A DNA stretch of 64,000 bases from NCBI RefSeq assembly GCF_002001125.1, contig NZ_MUNV01000007.1, positions 62,001-126,000 of the forward strand, written 5' to 3'. This DNA is from Rhodanobacter sp. B04. Lineage in GTDB: Bacteria; Pseudomonadota; Gammaproteobacteria; Xanthomonadales; Rhodanobacteraceae. The number at the start of each line of letters is the position of its first letter. The first letter of the stretch is position 1. This document shows positions 45,284-54,923 of this stretch, piece by piece. The notes under the pieces are model-generated. The model made no database searches, had not been told where the DNA came from, and was given only the letters and a program-made list of their open reading frames with translations. A program made the position numbers and the translations under genes.

Positions 45284-46282
45284 TCAGTGCCCCGGACCGA
45301 TCTGGTCGAAGATGGCGCCATCGGCAAAGAATTTCGCCTGGGCCTGGCGCCAGCCGCCGAACACATCGTGGATGGTGAACGTGTTGACCTTCGGGAACTG
45401 CGCGGCATATTTGGCCGACACCTCCGGCAGGCGTGGCCGGTAGAAGTTCTTCGCCTCGATGGCTTGCGCCTGCGGCGAGTAGAGGAACTTCACGTACGCC
45501 TCGGCCACGGCGCGGCTGCCGTGCTTGTCGACATTGCTGTCCACCACCGCGACCGGCGGTTCGGCGAGGATGCTGACCGAGGGCACGACGATGTCGAACG
45601 TGTCCTTGCCGAGTTCCTGCTGCGCCAGCAACGCCTCGCTCTCCCACGCCACCAGCACGTCGCCGACGCCTCGCTGCGCGAAGGTGTTGGTGGCGCCGCG
45701 CGCGCCGGTATCGAGCACCGGCACATGCTGGTAGAGCGCCTGCACGTAGGCCCTCGCCTTCGCCTCGTTGCCGCCGGGCTGCTTCAGCGCATAGCCCCAG
45801 GCGGCGAGGAAATTCCAGCGCGCGCCACCGGAAGTCTTCGGATTGGGCGTGATCACCTGCACACCCGGCCTGATCAGGTCGGGCCAGTCCTTGATGCCTT
45901 TCGGATTGCCCTTGCGCACCAGGAAGACAATGGTGGAGGTGTACGGCGATGCATGGTCCGGCAGGCGCTGCTGCCAATCCCTGGCAAGCAGCCCGTGATC
46001 GGCCACCGCGTCGATGTCATAGGCCAGGGCAAGCGTGACGATATCGGCAGGCAGCCCGTCGACCACCGAGCGCGCCTGCTTGCCTGATCCGCCATGCGAC
46101 ATCTGGATCGTCACGGTGTCGCCGTGCTGCGCTTTCCACTGCGCGGCAAATGCTGTGTTGATGTCCCGATACAGCTCGCGCGTGGGATCGTAGGACACGT
46201 TGAGCAGCGTGACGTCCCTGGCGGCGACCGACGCCGCGAACACCGCGCCAAGCAAGGCCAGCATCACCCGTGATCTCTTCAT
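45284..46282 (-). CDS. sbp: Sulfate-binding periplasmic protein
   Basis: 332 residues. A signal peptide ([22 protein letters not shown]) precedes a type II solute-binding fold: [42 protein letters not shown] (oxyanion contacts), [20 protein letters not shown] and [25 protein letters not shown]. It binds sulfate or thiosulfate for CysTWA. GGAG lies eight bases before the ATG at 46282, preferred over the ATG two codons upstream, which lies too close to that site. First gene of the operon; CysB-type control is expected but no site was identified. Confidence 0.95.
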   Translation of the reverse strand: MKRSRVMLALLGAVFAASVAARDVTLLNVSYDPTRELYRDINTAFAAQWKAQHGDTVTIQMSHGGSGKQARSVVDGLPADIVTLALAYDIDAVADHGLLARDWQQRLPDHASPYTSTIVFLVRKGNPKGIKDWPDLIRPGVQVITPNPKTSGGARWNFLAAWGYALKQPGGNEAKARAYVQALYQHVPVLDTGARGATNTFAQRGVGDVLVAWESEALLAQQELGKDTFDIVVPSVSILAEPPVAVVDSNVDKHGSRAVAEAYVKFLYSPQAQAIEAKNFYRPRLPEVSAKYAAQFPKVNTFTIHDVFGGWRQAQAKFFADGAIFDQIGPGH

Positions 46283-46660
46283 TGCCATCTCCAGCCACTT
46301 AGCGGGAAGGCCAGCCTAGCCATTGCGGAATCGGCCTCGAAATGGCCAAAAGCGATTTGCTTATGTCACGCGGCACGCCAAGCGCTCGCCGTGCGCGTCC
46401 GGCCTGGCGAACTGCGACCGCCGACAGGAATGCGCTGGTTCGCACCGCATCGATACCGCCCTGGCGATGGGCGATGACCGAAACAGACACGTACAAAGAT
46501 TTTACATATGGACGTCTTTACATCTTGGCGTCTGAATTAATTCCATAACCGCCATAAAAAATCCGTTCACTGGCATATCCATATGTAAACGCCTCATTTT
46601 TCCTCGCGACCGGCCTGTGCACAGACTGGATGCACCCACCAAGCCATCGCCGAGACTTAC
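46283..46660. other. Divergent promoter region between sbp and the porin gene
   Basis: About 378 bases. The sbp-proximal part is GC-rich without visible sites. The porin-proximal part from 46495 is AT-rich and carries the repeated TTTACAT elements listed separately. Open frames here are short and unsupported. Confidence 0.6.
46501..46589 (+). promoter_or_regulatory. Repeated TTTACAT elements upstream of the porin gene
   Basis: Two tandem 16-base units TTTACATATGGACGTC (46501) and TTTACATCTTGGCGTC (46517) are followed, 45 bases on, by an inverted copy TCCATATGTAAA (46578-46589), the exact complement of the first 12 bases. A direct-direct-inverted set in AT-rich promoter DNA is typical of a multi-site operator. 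Confidence 0.6.
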
Positions 46661-47875
46661 ATGACGGGCCTCAAATACGTCCTCCTTGCAAGCCTGCTGC
46701 TGTCCCAGGCCGTTCACGCCGACGACAGCCCAAACACCTATGTCAGCACGCCGTACATCGGACTGCGCTATCGCGACAGCACGCTGCACCAGGACAACCT
46801 GTCCGATACCGGCCATGCCCACACGCTGCGCCTGCAACTGGGTTATCTCTGGGCACTGACGCCGCACCTTGCCGCGTATGCGGAAGGCACGAAGGTGTGG
46901 TCCCTGTTCGGCCGGCAATACAACGACACGACCGGGCGGCGCACGCCGTATCCGGCCGAACCCGACCCGCGCTCGAGCGAACTGAGCAGCGCCTGGATCG
47001 GCTATGCGGACGATGTGTTCGGCATCCGCGCGGGGCGGCAATACCTGAACCTGGACGACAAGCGCTTCTTCAGCGCGAACGCCTGGCGACAGAATCCGCA
47101 GTCCTTCGACGGCGTCACCGGCTACCTGAAACTGGGCAACACGACCACGCTCGGCGTCGACTGGATCGACCAGGTCAACCGCACGGTGGGCGCGGACTTC
47201 CCCGACATCCACCAGCGCCGCTGGAAGCTCGACGGCAAGCTGCTGCACCTGGACCAGGCGCTGCCGCTGGGCACCCTGACCGCGTACGGCTACTTCATCA
47301 AGAACCTGACCCTGGCCAGCAACTCCGTGCGCACCGAAGGCGCGCGCTGGACCGGCAACGTGCCGTTGCAGGACGGCGCCACCCGGTTGAGCTGGACGCT
47401 GGAGGCGGCGCACCAGAACAACTACGACAACAATCCGAACCGCTTCAGCCTGCCCTACCACCTGTTCGAACTCGGCTATGGCCTGCCCGCGCTATCGGCA
47501 CGACTGGGCGAGGAATCGCTCGGCGGCAACGGCCACACCGCCTTCAACATCGCCTATGGTTCGGGCCACAGCTTCGATGGCTGGGTCGGCGTCTTCAGCA
47601 TCCCCCCGCATGGCCTGCTGGACCGCTACGGCGGTGTCTACGGCGACCTGCCCTGGCACAAGCTGACCTGGCAGGTTACCTACCACGACTTCCAGCCGGT
47701 GACCGGCAGCGGCTCGCGCTACGGCGACGAGATCGATGCCGGACTGCGCGCCAACATCAACGCCCGCCTGAGCCTGGAGCTGCAGTACGGCGACTACCGC
47801 GCCGGCAGCTTCAGCGTGAACCAGCGCAAGCTGTGGCTGCTGGCGGAATACCGCTACGGCAAGCAGGCGATCTAG
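46661..47875 (+). CDS. Outer-membrane porin-like beta-barrel protein
   Basis: 404 residues with a signal peptide (YVLLASLLLSQAVHADD). The mature chain is a run of amphipathic strands with aromatic ends (YIGLRYRDSTLHQDN, SSAWIGYADDVFGIRAGRQYLNLDDKRFF, WTLEAAHQNNYDN), ending KLWLLAEYRYG, a barrel-closing strand. The pattern resembles the alginate-export/OprD-like porin group of Pseudomonas and Xanthomonadales. It would pass sugars, organic acids or amino acids across the outer membrane. Start at 46661 chosen for the signal peptide. Its promoter carries three TTTACAT elements. Convergent with the glycoside hydrolase gene. Confidence 0.82.
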   Translation: MTGLKYVLLASLLLSQAVHADDSPNTYVSTPYIGLRYRDSTLHQDNLSDTGHAHTLRLQLGYLWALTPHLAAYAEGTKVWSLFGRQYNDTTGRRTPYPAEPDPRSSELSSAWIGYADDVFGIRAGRQYLNLDDKRFFSANAWRQNPQSFDGVTGYLKLGNTTTLGVDWIDQVNRTVGADFPDIHQRRWKLDGKLLHLDQALPLGTLTAYGYFIKNLTLASNSVRTEGARWTGNVPLQDGATRLSWTLEAAHQNNYDNNPNRFSLPYHLFELGYGLPALSARLGEESLGGNGHTAFNIAYGSGHSFDGWVGVFSIPPHGLLDRYGGVYGDLPWHKLTWQVTYHDFQPVTGSGSRYGDEIDAGLRANINARLSLELQYGDYRAGSFSVNQRKLWLLAEYRYGKQAI

Positions 47876-47989
47876 CCATGCCGCCTGGCTGGAGCGACAC
47901 ACTTGTTGCCGCATGCTCCCTGGCGACTGCGGCATGGTCAGGATGAAATGCCATCAGGCCACCGGGGCATCCGCTGTCTGCAGCACCGG

Positions 47990-50900
47990 TTAATCCAGTA
48001 GCAGCAACCACCCCTTGCCCGGCTCTACCGGAATCGCATCGCCCGGCTTGAATTCGGCGGCTGGCTGGAAGCCGTCCACCGCCGGAGCCCGCAAGGTTGC
48101 CTTGCCGGGCTTGAGTCCGAGCGCCTTCCAGTCGATCTGCAGTTTCACCGCGGTCGTCTGCGGCGCCCATGAAGCCAGCGCGATCAGCGTCTTGCCGTGG
48201 CGCACATAGCTGGTCGCCAGCACGTCGTCGCGACCGGTTTTCACCGGCGCGTCGTGCACCCACCAGCCGATCATCTGCGCCTGCTCGATGCCGAAGCTGT
48301 CCCACAGCTGCCACAGCGGGCGCGGGTCGCTGCCGTTGGACCAACCGAGCCGGCTGGTCATGCCGAACAGCATGCCGCGCCAGGGGTTGCCGTCGTTCTG
48401 CAGCATCTCGCCCATCAGGCCGTAGGGGATGCCGGAGAGTTCGGTGAGCCAGTAGCCAGGCGAGGTCTTCTCGTAGTCGAACTCCTCGCCGAACCACAGC
48501 CGATCGATGTACGGGAACAGCTCCATGTACAGCAGCGCGCTGTTGATGTGGCCGTCGCGCGGGTTGAACTGGTTGGCCGAGTGCAGGTCGATCAGCGGAT
48601 GCGGCCGATGCGCCTCGAGCACCTTGCGCACGCGTTTCATGGTGGTGCGGTCGTAGGCGACGTCGTCGAGGTACAGGCCGTCGATGCCGACGTTGCGCGC
48701 GAGCCAGTCCAGCCCTTCGATATAGTAGTTGTGCCAGCGGCTCTGGCCGGCGTCGATCACCGCCGCGTCGCGGTTTTCCGGCACGTGCCAGGCGGCGATG
48801 TAGTCGCCGTCCAGATGCTCCTGCAGCCAGGAGAAGCCGCCGCCCTTGCCGCCGCTGATCACCTCGTGCCCCAGCGATTCGAGCACCGGCAGTTCCGGTG
48901 CGCGGTCGGACAGTTCGCGGATGGTGTCGTAGATCTTCACTTCCATGCCACGCCGATGCGCCGCGGCGACATACGCGCGCATCGCATCCGCTTCGAGGAA
49001 CGGGTAGTTGATCCACGGATTGATCGGCGTGGCGTGATGGATGTTGACCACGTTCGCGCCGTCGGCCTTGATCGTGTCCAGGTCGTCGTATTTGTGGAAG
49101 TAGCGTTCGGCGAAATGCTCGGCCGGCTTGATCGTCTTGAACGGGGTGACGCGCATGACCACGTCGTAGCGCAGGGTCTGTCCTGCCGCCATCGTGCGCG
49201 GGCCGCTGAACGCGCTGACCAGATAGCGCGCGCCATCGCGCTTGAAGGAGATGCCGCCCTGGCCGCCGTTGTCCCACGAGGCGGGCATGCGCAGCGGTTG
49301 CTGGTGATAGAAGTTGGTATTGAGCGGACGCAGGTAGTTTTCATCGCGCAGATGGAATTCCAGCCCGGCATTCACCGCGCCGATCCATGCGCCGTCCTGG
49401 TTGTTCTCGACGTTCCATTTCCAGCTGAAGTCCGCCGGTGCATGGTCGCCGGTGCGGCCCAGGCCCAGCTCGTAGTCGGCCACGTCGTTGCGCAGCGGCA
49501 TCTGCAGGCGGATATCGCCCAACGTCACCGGCTGGCGCGCGGTCAGCGCGATCGCATAGGTCAGCGTGCCGTCCGCTTCGAGGCTGGCGGTGATCTCGCT
49601 CTGCAACGGGCCCGCATCGCCGGTCACCTGCCAATGCACCTTGGCCGGGCCGTCGCGCTGCACGTTCGGCACGCCGTGGGCGGTCATGGCATGCGTGCCG
49701 CTGGCGTCCTGCACCAGCAGCTGCATCGGCGCGGCGAGCAGGTTGCGTGGCTGCTTGGCAAAACCGGTCATGCGTTCGTCGAAGCGGCTCTCGATCTGCA
49801 GCGGCAAGCCGCTGGCGGCCAGCTGCACCTGGCGACCCAGGATGCCAAGTTGCGCACCGCGTACCGTCACCGCGGTAAACGGCTTGACCAAGGTATTGTC
49901 CTGCGCCAGTCGCGAGTCGAGCCAGCGCAGGCGGGTGAGCTTGGTCGGATCGTCGTCGCCATGCGCGACCGCGTGGCCCGTGCCCACCGTAATCACCAGC
50001 GGCAGCTTTTGCGCCGGCACGCCATCGGCACTGATCGTCAGCTCGCCGCGATACACGCCCGGCTTCGCATCGACCGGAATATCCAGCCCCAGCCACAGCG
50101 GCTGCACGCGCCCCTGCGCCACATCCACACGGGTGGTGAACGCCTGGCCGGCGTAGTCGACGCCACCGCGGTTGAAGCAGGTCAAGGCACTCGCGGGAAT
50201 GACTGCACCATCCGGACCGTGCAGGTCGGCCGTCGCCACATGCACGTCGCTCACGGCCATGTGCGGTGCCCACAGCCCCACCTGAATGCTCAGGTATTCG
50301 CCACGCAACGCGCTGTCGCTGAACCCGCCGCCGGCGCCACGCACGGCCCAGCGCTCGGGAATCCGGTCGAACATGCGCACCGGATACGCGCGCGTCTCCG
50401 GAAACAGCAGCAACGATGCCTGCGGATTCGCCGCCAGCAACTGCTGCCGCTCCTGCGGCGTGGCGGTGCGCTCCATCTCGGTATAGGCGTCGAACGCATC
50501 GACCGCCTCGTAGCGCAGCACCTGCGCCTGCGGCAGGCGCGGCCATGCGGCCGCAGCGAACTTGTGCGCCCAGGCCGGATCGGCGCTGTCCTTCGGCGCC
50601 AGATAGGTCACGGTCGGGTAATTGCTGCGGCCGTTGCTGAGATAGGGCTGGTAGTAGACCGCGTAGGTGCCGGCCTGCTTCGCCGCGAACACCAGTTCGC
50701 CGGAGGCCTGGTCGATCGTGCCGCGCAGCACGTTGGCAACCGCACTGCCGTCGGGTGCGGTGACGATGACTGCCACCTGTTCCGGATGGGCATCGCGGCG
50801 ACGCCAGGGGATGACGACGTGCACCGCCTCGGCCGGCTTGTCGACCTGCACGAGGTAGCGATGATTGCCATGGCGATCCGCGTCCCAGCGCAGGCTCGCG

Positions 50901-51007
50901 TTGGCGCTGAAGGTCTGCGGCTGCGCCCACGGCGCGGTGCTTGCGCCCAGCAGCGCGCACGCCAGCAAGCCAGGTGCTGACAGGCGTGGGAATCGTCGTT
51001 TGTTCAT
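47990..51007 (-). CDS. Large secreted glycoside-hydrolase-like protein (DUF6067 type)
   Basis: 1005 residues with a signal peptide (LLACALLGASTAPWAQ). The N-terminal half has beta-sandwich modules (QVDKPAEAVHVVIPWRRRDAHPEQ, VYRGELTISADGVPAQKLPLVITVG). The second half is a TIM-barrel region: NVVNIHHATPINPWINYPF, AYVAAAHRRGMEVKIYDTIRELSD, WLARNVGIDGLYLDDVAYDRTTMKR, LIDLHSANQFN, and YIDRLWFGEEFDYEK, with DD and E as acid/base candidates. Such proteins belong to the glycoside hydrolase domain group DUF6067. It probably processes a polysaccharide outside the inner membrane; substrate unknown. A convincing promoter with a palindrome lies upstream. Confidence 0.82.
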   Translation of the reverse strand: MNKRRFPRLSAPGLLACALLGASTAPWAQPQTFSANASLRWDADRHGNHRYLVQVDKPAEAVHVVIPWRRRDAHPEQVAVIVTAPDGSAVANVLRGTIDQASGELVFAAKQAGTYAVYYQPYLSNGRSNYPTVTYLAPKDSADPAWAHKFAAAAWPRLPQAQVLRYEAVDAFDAYTEMERTATPQERQQLLAANPQASLLLFPETRAYPVRMFDRIPERWAVRGAGGGFSDSALRGEYLSIQVGLWAPHMAVSDVHVATADLHGPDGAVIPASALTCFNRGGVDYAGQAFTTRVDVAQGRVQPLWLGLDIPVDAKPGVYRGELTISADGVPAQKLPLVITVGTGHAVAHGDDDPTKLTRLRWLDSRLAQDNTLVKPFTAVTVRGAQLGILGRQVQLAASGLPLQIESRFDERMTGFAKQPRNLLAAPMQLLVQDASGTHAMTAHGVPNVQRDGPAKVHWQVTGDAGPLQSEITASLEADGTLTYAIALTARQPVTLGDIRLQMPLRNDVADYELGLGRTGDHAPADFSWKWNVENNQDGAWIGAVNAGLEFHLRDENYLRPLNTNFYHQQPLRMPASWDNGGQGGISFKRDGARYLVSAFSGPRTMAAGQTLRYDVVMRVTPFKTIKPAEHFAERYFHKYDDLDTIKADGANVVNIHHATPINPWINYPFLEADAMRAYVAAAHRRGMEVKIYDTIRELSDRAPELPVLESLGHEVISGGKGGGFSWLQEHLDGDYIAAWHVPENRDAAVIDAGQSRWHNYYIEGLDWLARNVGIDGLYLDDVAYDRTTMKRVRKVLEAHRPHPLIDLHSANQFNPRDGHINSALLYMELFPYIDRLWFGEEFDYEKTSPGYWLTELSGIPYGLMGEMLQNDGNPWRGMLFGMTSRLGWSNGSDPRPLWQLWDSFGIEQAQMIGWWVHDAPVKTGRDDVLATSYVRHGKTLIALASWAPQTTAVKLQIDWKALGLKPGKATLRAPAVDGFQPAAEFKPGDAIPVEPGKGWLLLLD

Positions 51008-51044
51008 GGCTGGCGGAAACTCTTGCAGTCGTGATCGAAACCGA

Positions 51045-51073
51045 TATGTAGCTTGGTTGATCCAAATTCGCAA
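51045..51073 (-). promoter_or_regulatory. Promoter with palindromic operator before the glycoside hydrolase gene
   Basis: Minus strand: TTGCGA, 17-base spacer, TACATA (51045-51050 on the plus strand), giving a 5' leader of about 30 bases. The spacer contains the palindrome TTGGATCAACCAA (arms TTGG/CCAA), well placed for a LacI- or similar repressor. Confidence 0.55.
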
Positions 51074-51107
51074 GGAAACGAATGCAATTGAAATGAATTG
51101 AAGATTT

Positions 51108-52109
51108 TCAGGCGCTGCGGTCGCTGCGCAACGCGCGCACCGCCTCATCGTTCCCCGCCGCACCGCGCCCACTGACCCAGCCGAACAGCGCGATGCCGAC
51201 GATGATCGCCAGCGCGCCGAACAGCGCATAGCCATGTGGCCGCGTCTCGCCGAGAAACAGCACGCCGAGCAAGGTGGCGAACAGCAGTTCGGCCGCCTGC
51301 ATCGCCTCGACCGCGGCCAGCGCGGTCGGCTCGCGCCGCACCATGTCGGTGGCGCGGAAGAACAGCACCGTGGCGATGGTGCCCGAGGACAGCGCCACGC
51401 CACCGGCCAGCAACGCTTCGCGCAAAGTCGGCGGCCCGATCGTGCACCACGCGATGACCGCGAACAGCAGCCACAGCGGCCAGCTGCACAAGGTCATGCC
51501 GAACACGCGCTGCACGGCGTTGATGTGGCTCTGGCCCTGCTCTCCATGAGCATGCTCCAGGTGCAGCAGCAGCTTGCGGTTGCCCAGCGGATAGGCAAAC
51601 GCCGACAGCACCACCGCGCCGATCGCCAGCCAGTCACTCGCGCGCAGCTGGCCGTGCGCATGCCCCCACTGCAGCGCGAACACTCCGGCAACGATCAGCG
51701 CACCGATCGCCAGCGTGCGCCACGCCAGTCGACGCCGCTCGTCGCGATAGATCAGCGGCGCCAGCAGCGGACCAGCCAAGACGGTGGTCTGGAAGCTGCC
51801 GGCGATCAGCCACGACGGCCCGCTGCTCGCCGCCCAGGTCAGCGGAATGCCGAACAGCACGAAACCGACGCTGCTCCACAGCAGCCACACACGCGGGTGC
51901 CGGCGCAGTTCGCGCGGCAACCCGCCAAGCCCGCCCTGCACTGGCAGCACCATGGCCAGCAGCGGCAGCGTGATCAGGTAGCGCAGGATCACCGCCCACG
52001 CCCAATGGCCGCCGCCGGCCACCAGGCTGCGATTGAGCACATAGGTCAGCGTGAAGAACAGTGCTGCACACAGCGCCAGGCCCACGGCGGCAAGCGAAGA
52101 CGAGCGCAT
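51108..52109 (-). CDS. EmrE-like multidrug-resistance efflux transporter family (DMT type)
   Basis: 333 residues with about ten transmembrane helices in two related halves, the drug/metabolite transporter layout. N-terminal half: ALFFTLTYVLNRSLVAGGGHWAWAVILRYLITLPLLAMVL; C-terminal half: FRATDMVRREPTALAAVEAMQAAELLFATLLGVLFLGE. The open frame runs further upstream, but the transmembrane pattern fixes the start near 52109. Export of drugs or metabolites is inferred from the family. It follows the histidine kinase gene on the same strand, but about 90 bases separate them. Confidence 0.85.
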   Translation of the reverse strand: MRSSSLAAVGLALCAALFFTLTYVLNRSLVAGGGHWAWAVILRYLITLPLLAMVLPVQGGLGGLPRELRRHPRVWLLWSSVGFVLFGIPLTWAASSGPSWLIAGSFQTTVLAGPLLAPLIYRDERRRLAWRTLAIGALIVAGVFALQWGHAHGQLRASDWLAIGAVVLSAFAYPLGNRKLLLHLEHAHGEQGQSHINAVQRVFGMTLCSWPLWLLFAVIAWCTIGPPTLREALLAGGVALSSGTIATVLFFRATDMVRREPTALAAVEAMQAAELLFATLLGVLFLGETRPHGYALFGALAIIVGIALFGWVSGRGAAGNDEAVRALRSDRSA

Positions 52110-52197
52110 GAAAAATCCGGTGGCGGTCACGGCAGGCCCGCAGTGTTGCAAATCAGCCATCGAATGCGAAGCATGCGACCCGTGCCGAGCCGGTGAG

Positions 52198-53568
52198 TCA
52201 CGTTCCCTCGGCTGATGGAGCCAAAGGCAATTGCAGTCGTACTTCCAGACCACCGCCCTCGCGGTTATGCGCATGGATCTCGCCGCCATGCACGTGCACC
52301 ACGCGCTGCACGATGGCCAGGCCCAGGCCATGGCCGTCGGTGAGCGCGGCATTGCTGCCGCGGAAGAACGGACGGAACAGCGAATCCAGCTCGGCGTCGG
52401 GTACGCCCGGGCCACGATCGCGGATGAACAACTCCGCCTGACCCTCACGAGTCTGCACGGCAAGCTCCACGCTGCTGCCTGCAGGACTGAACTTGATGGC
52501 ATTGGTGATCAGGTTGTCCAGCGCCCGCTCCAGCAGCAAGCGGCTGCCCAGCACGCTGACCGGCTGGCTCGGCGTCCATTGCAGCCGCACCTGGCGCGCA
52601 TCGGCTGCCAGCTCGGCCTGTGCGATGCATGCCTGTGCCAGTTCGGCCAGCTCCACCGGTTCACGCTCCATCCCCGGGATGCCGCCTTCCAGGCGCGACA
52701 ACGTGAGCATATCGCCGGTCATCCGATCCAGCCGGCTGATCTCCTGCTCGGCCTGGGTGAAATAAGCCGCCGCATCGGTGGCGCTGGCACTGCGCTGGGC
52801 CAGGTCGAGGATCAGATGCAATCGCGCCAGCGGCGAGCGCAGTTCGTGCGACAGATCCTGCAATACGGCGCGGTCGTGCGTCACCAGCGCCTCGATGCGT
52901 TCGGCCATCGCATCGAAGTCGAGCGCGAGTTGCGCCAGTTCGTCGTGCGCCATGCCGCCCTGATCGCCGACCCGGGTGGAAAGCTCGCCGGCGGCCATGC
53001 GCCGGGTCGCCTCGCGCAACGCCTCGACCGGTCGCGCCACGCTGCGCGCCACCCACCATCCCAGCAGTCCGATGCACAGCAGCGACAGCACCAGCTGGAT
53101 GCTCAGCAGGATGGTTTGCCTGGTCTGCGGCCGCAATCGCGTATGCGTCCTGCTCATGGCCACCAGCTGGCGAACCTGGCCATCGTCGCCGGTGACCTGC
53201 TGTACGGCGATGTAGATACCCGGCCATGGCTGCACGACGATATCGCGGCTCGCCTCGAGCCAGCCCGGCAGCGACTTCGCCACCGATGCGTGCAGGCGGA
53301 TCGGATACAACGGCTGTCCCTTCTCGTACAGGGTGGCCTCGATGCCCTCCTGGCGCTGTTGCACGGACCAATCCTCCAGCGCCGCCGCGCCGCCGCTTTC
53401 GTAGGCCTGGTCGGCCCCCTGGGCCAGCAGCACCCAGTTGATCTCCCTGGCCGTGGTGTACTCGATGAAGCCGCGCGTCAACAGGCCGCCCAGCAGAAGC
53501 ACCAGCAGGTTGGCCACACAGAACCAGATCAGCACGCGCCAGTACAGTGAGCTCCGGAACGGGTTCAT
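52198..53568 (-). CDS. CpxA-like envelope-stress sensor histidine kinase
   Basis: 456 residues. Two transmembrane helices (about 11-31 and 152-175) enclose a periplasmic sensor domain. A HAMP domain follows (SVARPVEALREATRRMAAGELSTRVG), then H241 in LQDLSHELRSPLARLH, the N-box LDNLITNAIKFS, G1 RDRGPGVPD and G2 HGLGLAIV. The ATG at 53568 overlaps the response regulator stop as ATGA. By context (CpxR-type regulator, CpxR box, Spy/CpxP-like neighbour) it senses envelope protein stress; the sensor part itself is not diagnostic. Confidence 0.9.
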   Translation of the reverse strand: MNPFRSSLYWRVLIWFCVANLLVLLLGGLLTRGFIEYTTAREINWVLLAQGADQAYESGGAAALEDWSVQQRQEGIEATLYEKGQPLYPIRLHASVAKSLPGWLEASRDIVVQPWPGIYIAVQQVTGDDGQVRQLVAMSRTHTRLRPQTRQTILLSIQLVLSLLCIGLLGWWVARSVARPVEALREATRRMAAGELSTRVGDQGGMAHDELAQLALDFDAMAERIEALVTHDRAVLQDLSHELRSPLARLHLILDLAQRSASATDAAAYFTQAEQEISRLDRMTGDMLTLSRLEGGIPGMEREPVELAELAQACIAQAELAADARQVRLQWTPSQPVSVLGSRLLLERALDNLITNAIKFSPAGSSVELAVQTREGQAELFIRDRGPGVPDAELDSLFRPFFRGSNAALTDGHGLGLAIVQRVVHVHGGEIHAHNREGGGLEVRLQLPLAPSAEGT

Positions 53569-54275
53569 GACTCGGCCACGACCAGCACGTAGCCGGCACC
53601 GCGCACCGACTCGATCCGCGGCGCCTGCGCCGATGCCTCCATCAACTTGTGGCGCAGCCGGCTCACGTGGACATCGACGCTGCGGTCGAAGCGTTCCAGC
53701 TCGCGGCCCAGTGCCATGCGCGTCAACACCGCCTTGTCGACCAGTTCGCCGGCACGCTGGGCGAGCGCCTGCAGCAGCAGGAATTCGGCCCCGGTCAGCG
53801 ACAGCTCCTTGCCGTCGGCGTAGGCACGCCGTTCGCCGGGCTGCAGGCGCAGCGTGCCTACCTGCAGCGCAGCTGCCGTTGCCGGCGTGTTCCGCCGCAA
53901 CTGCGCACGCACGCGCGCCAGCAATTCGCGCGGCAGGCAGGGCTTGGCCAGATAATCGTCGGCCCCCAGCTCCAGCCCGATCACCCGGTCCACCGCCTCG
54001 CCGCGCGCGGAAAGCATGATGACCGGCAACCGGTACTGCAGCCGCAGGTCCCGCAGGGTCTCCAGGCCATCGCGACCGGGCATCATCACATCGAGGATCA
54101 GCAGATCGGGCCTGGATGCCTGGGTACGCAACTGGGCCAGCGCCGCATCGCCGTCATGGGCGACGTCCACGACAAAGCCCTCGCGCCGGAGGTATTCGGC
54201 CAGCAGGCTGCACAGCGCGCGGTCGTCATCGACAATCAGGATTCTGGACATGGTGGCCGGAAGGTTTTCAGTCAT
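53565..54275 (-). CDS. CpxR-like OmpR-family response regulator
   Basis: 236 residues. Receiver domain with D62 (ILDVMMPGRDG), acidic pocket DDD and K111 (LAKPCLP); winged-helix OmpR/PhoB output domain ending VDVHVSRLRHKLMEASAQAPRIESVRGAGYVL. The Met at position 9 (54251) is an equally good start. A GTAAA-N5-GTAAA box lies just upstream in the divergent gap, so it likely controls its own operon and the Spy/CpxP-like gene. First gene of the two-gene operon. Confidence 0.9.
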   Translation of the reverse strand: MTENLPATMSRILIVDDDRALCSLLAEYLRREGFVVDVAHDGDAALAQLRTQASRPDLLILDVMMPGRDGLETLRDLRLQYRLPVIMLSARGEAVDRVIGLELGADDYLAKPCLPRELLARVRAQLRRNTPATAAALQVGTLRLQPGERRAYADGKELSLTGAEFLLLQALAQRAGELVDKAVLTRMALGRELERFDRSVDVHVSRLRHKLMEASAQAPRIESVRGAGYVLVVAES

Positions 54276-54308
54276 TCAAAGCGGGCGCCCGGGTAAACAC
54301 CATAGCTC

Positions 54309-54323
54309 TTTACGCATCTTTAC
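54309..54323 (-). promoter_or_regulatory. CpxR-type binding box
   Basis: Minus strand GTAAAGATGCGTAAA is an exact GTAAA-N5-GTAAA, the consensus of CpxR. It lies between the divergent regulator operon and the Spy/CpxP-like gene, 34 bases upstream of the regulator start. Confidence 0.8.
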
Positions 54324-54407
54324 CCTGCGGCAAAGAACATACACACGGCACGGTCGTCTAATGGGTGCAAGACATCCACTCCCCCCACGACGACAAAGGT
54401 ACTACCC

Positions 54408-54908
54408 ATGCGCAAGAGCATTTCACTCGGCCTGATCCTGGCCTCGGCCGTAGCCGCCACCACGATCGCTTTCGCCGCTCCGGCCGCCGGCTCGTTCGGT
54501 GGCTGGCATCACGGCCAGGGGCACGGCCAGTTGATGGCCTTCAGCAAGCTCAACCTGACCGATGCCCAGCGCGCCAGCATCAAGCAGATCATGCAGACCA
54601 GCTTTGCCCAGAACAAGACGCAGCGTCAGGCACTCCGCCAGCAGCGCAGTGCGTTCGCGTCGATGACCCCGGATCAGGTCGGCTACCAGGCAGCCGCCGC
54701 GAGCCTGGCGCAGGCGGAGGGCGCAGCAGCCCAGCAGCGTGTGCAACAGCGCGCCAACCTCCGTGCACAGGTCTACGCCGTGCTGACCGCGTCGCAGAAG
54801 GCGCAACTGGCCACCTTCCAGGCCCAGCAACAGGCCCGCAAGCAGCAGTGGGAACAGTTCAAGGCCCAGCACCCGGTTTCCTCGGCTGCCTCGTCGACGA
54901 CCCCGTAA
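54408..54908 (+). CDS. Spy/CpxP-family periplasmic protein
   Basis: 166 residues. A signal peptide (KSISLGLILASAVAATTIAFA) precedes a helical, Gln-rich chain with the family LTxxQ motifs: LNLTDAQRASIKQIMQ and LTASQKAQLATFQ. Spy acts as an ATP-independent periplasmic chaperone and CpxP as an inhibitor of CpxA; which applies here is not clear. Divergent from the Cpx-like operon with a CpxR box between them, so probably induced by envelope stress. A strong terminator follows the stop. Confidence 0.88.
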   Translation: MRKSISLGLILASAVAATTIAFAAPAAGSFGGWHHGQGHGQLMAFSKLNLTDAQRASIKQIMQTSFAQNKTQRQALRQQRSAFASMTPDQVGYQAAAASLAQAEGAAAQQRVQQRANLRAQVYAVLTASQKAQLATFQAQQQARKQQWEQFKAQHPVSSAASSTTP

Positions 54909-54923
54909 GCAGTCAGCGGCAGG

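Noticed and set aside
48197-50980. Open frame of 927 codons on the plus strand
   Set aside because: Antisense to the glycoside hydrolase gene, whose protein has a signal peptide and domain structure; high GC keeps the opposite frame open.
54340-54370. Possible tRNA-like text near GGTCGTCTAATGG
   Set aside because: No acceptor stem partner, T-loop (GGTTCGAATCC) or cloverleaf can be formed around it.
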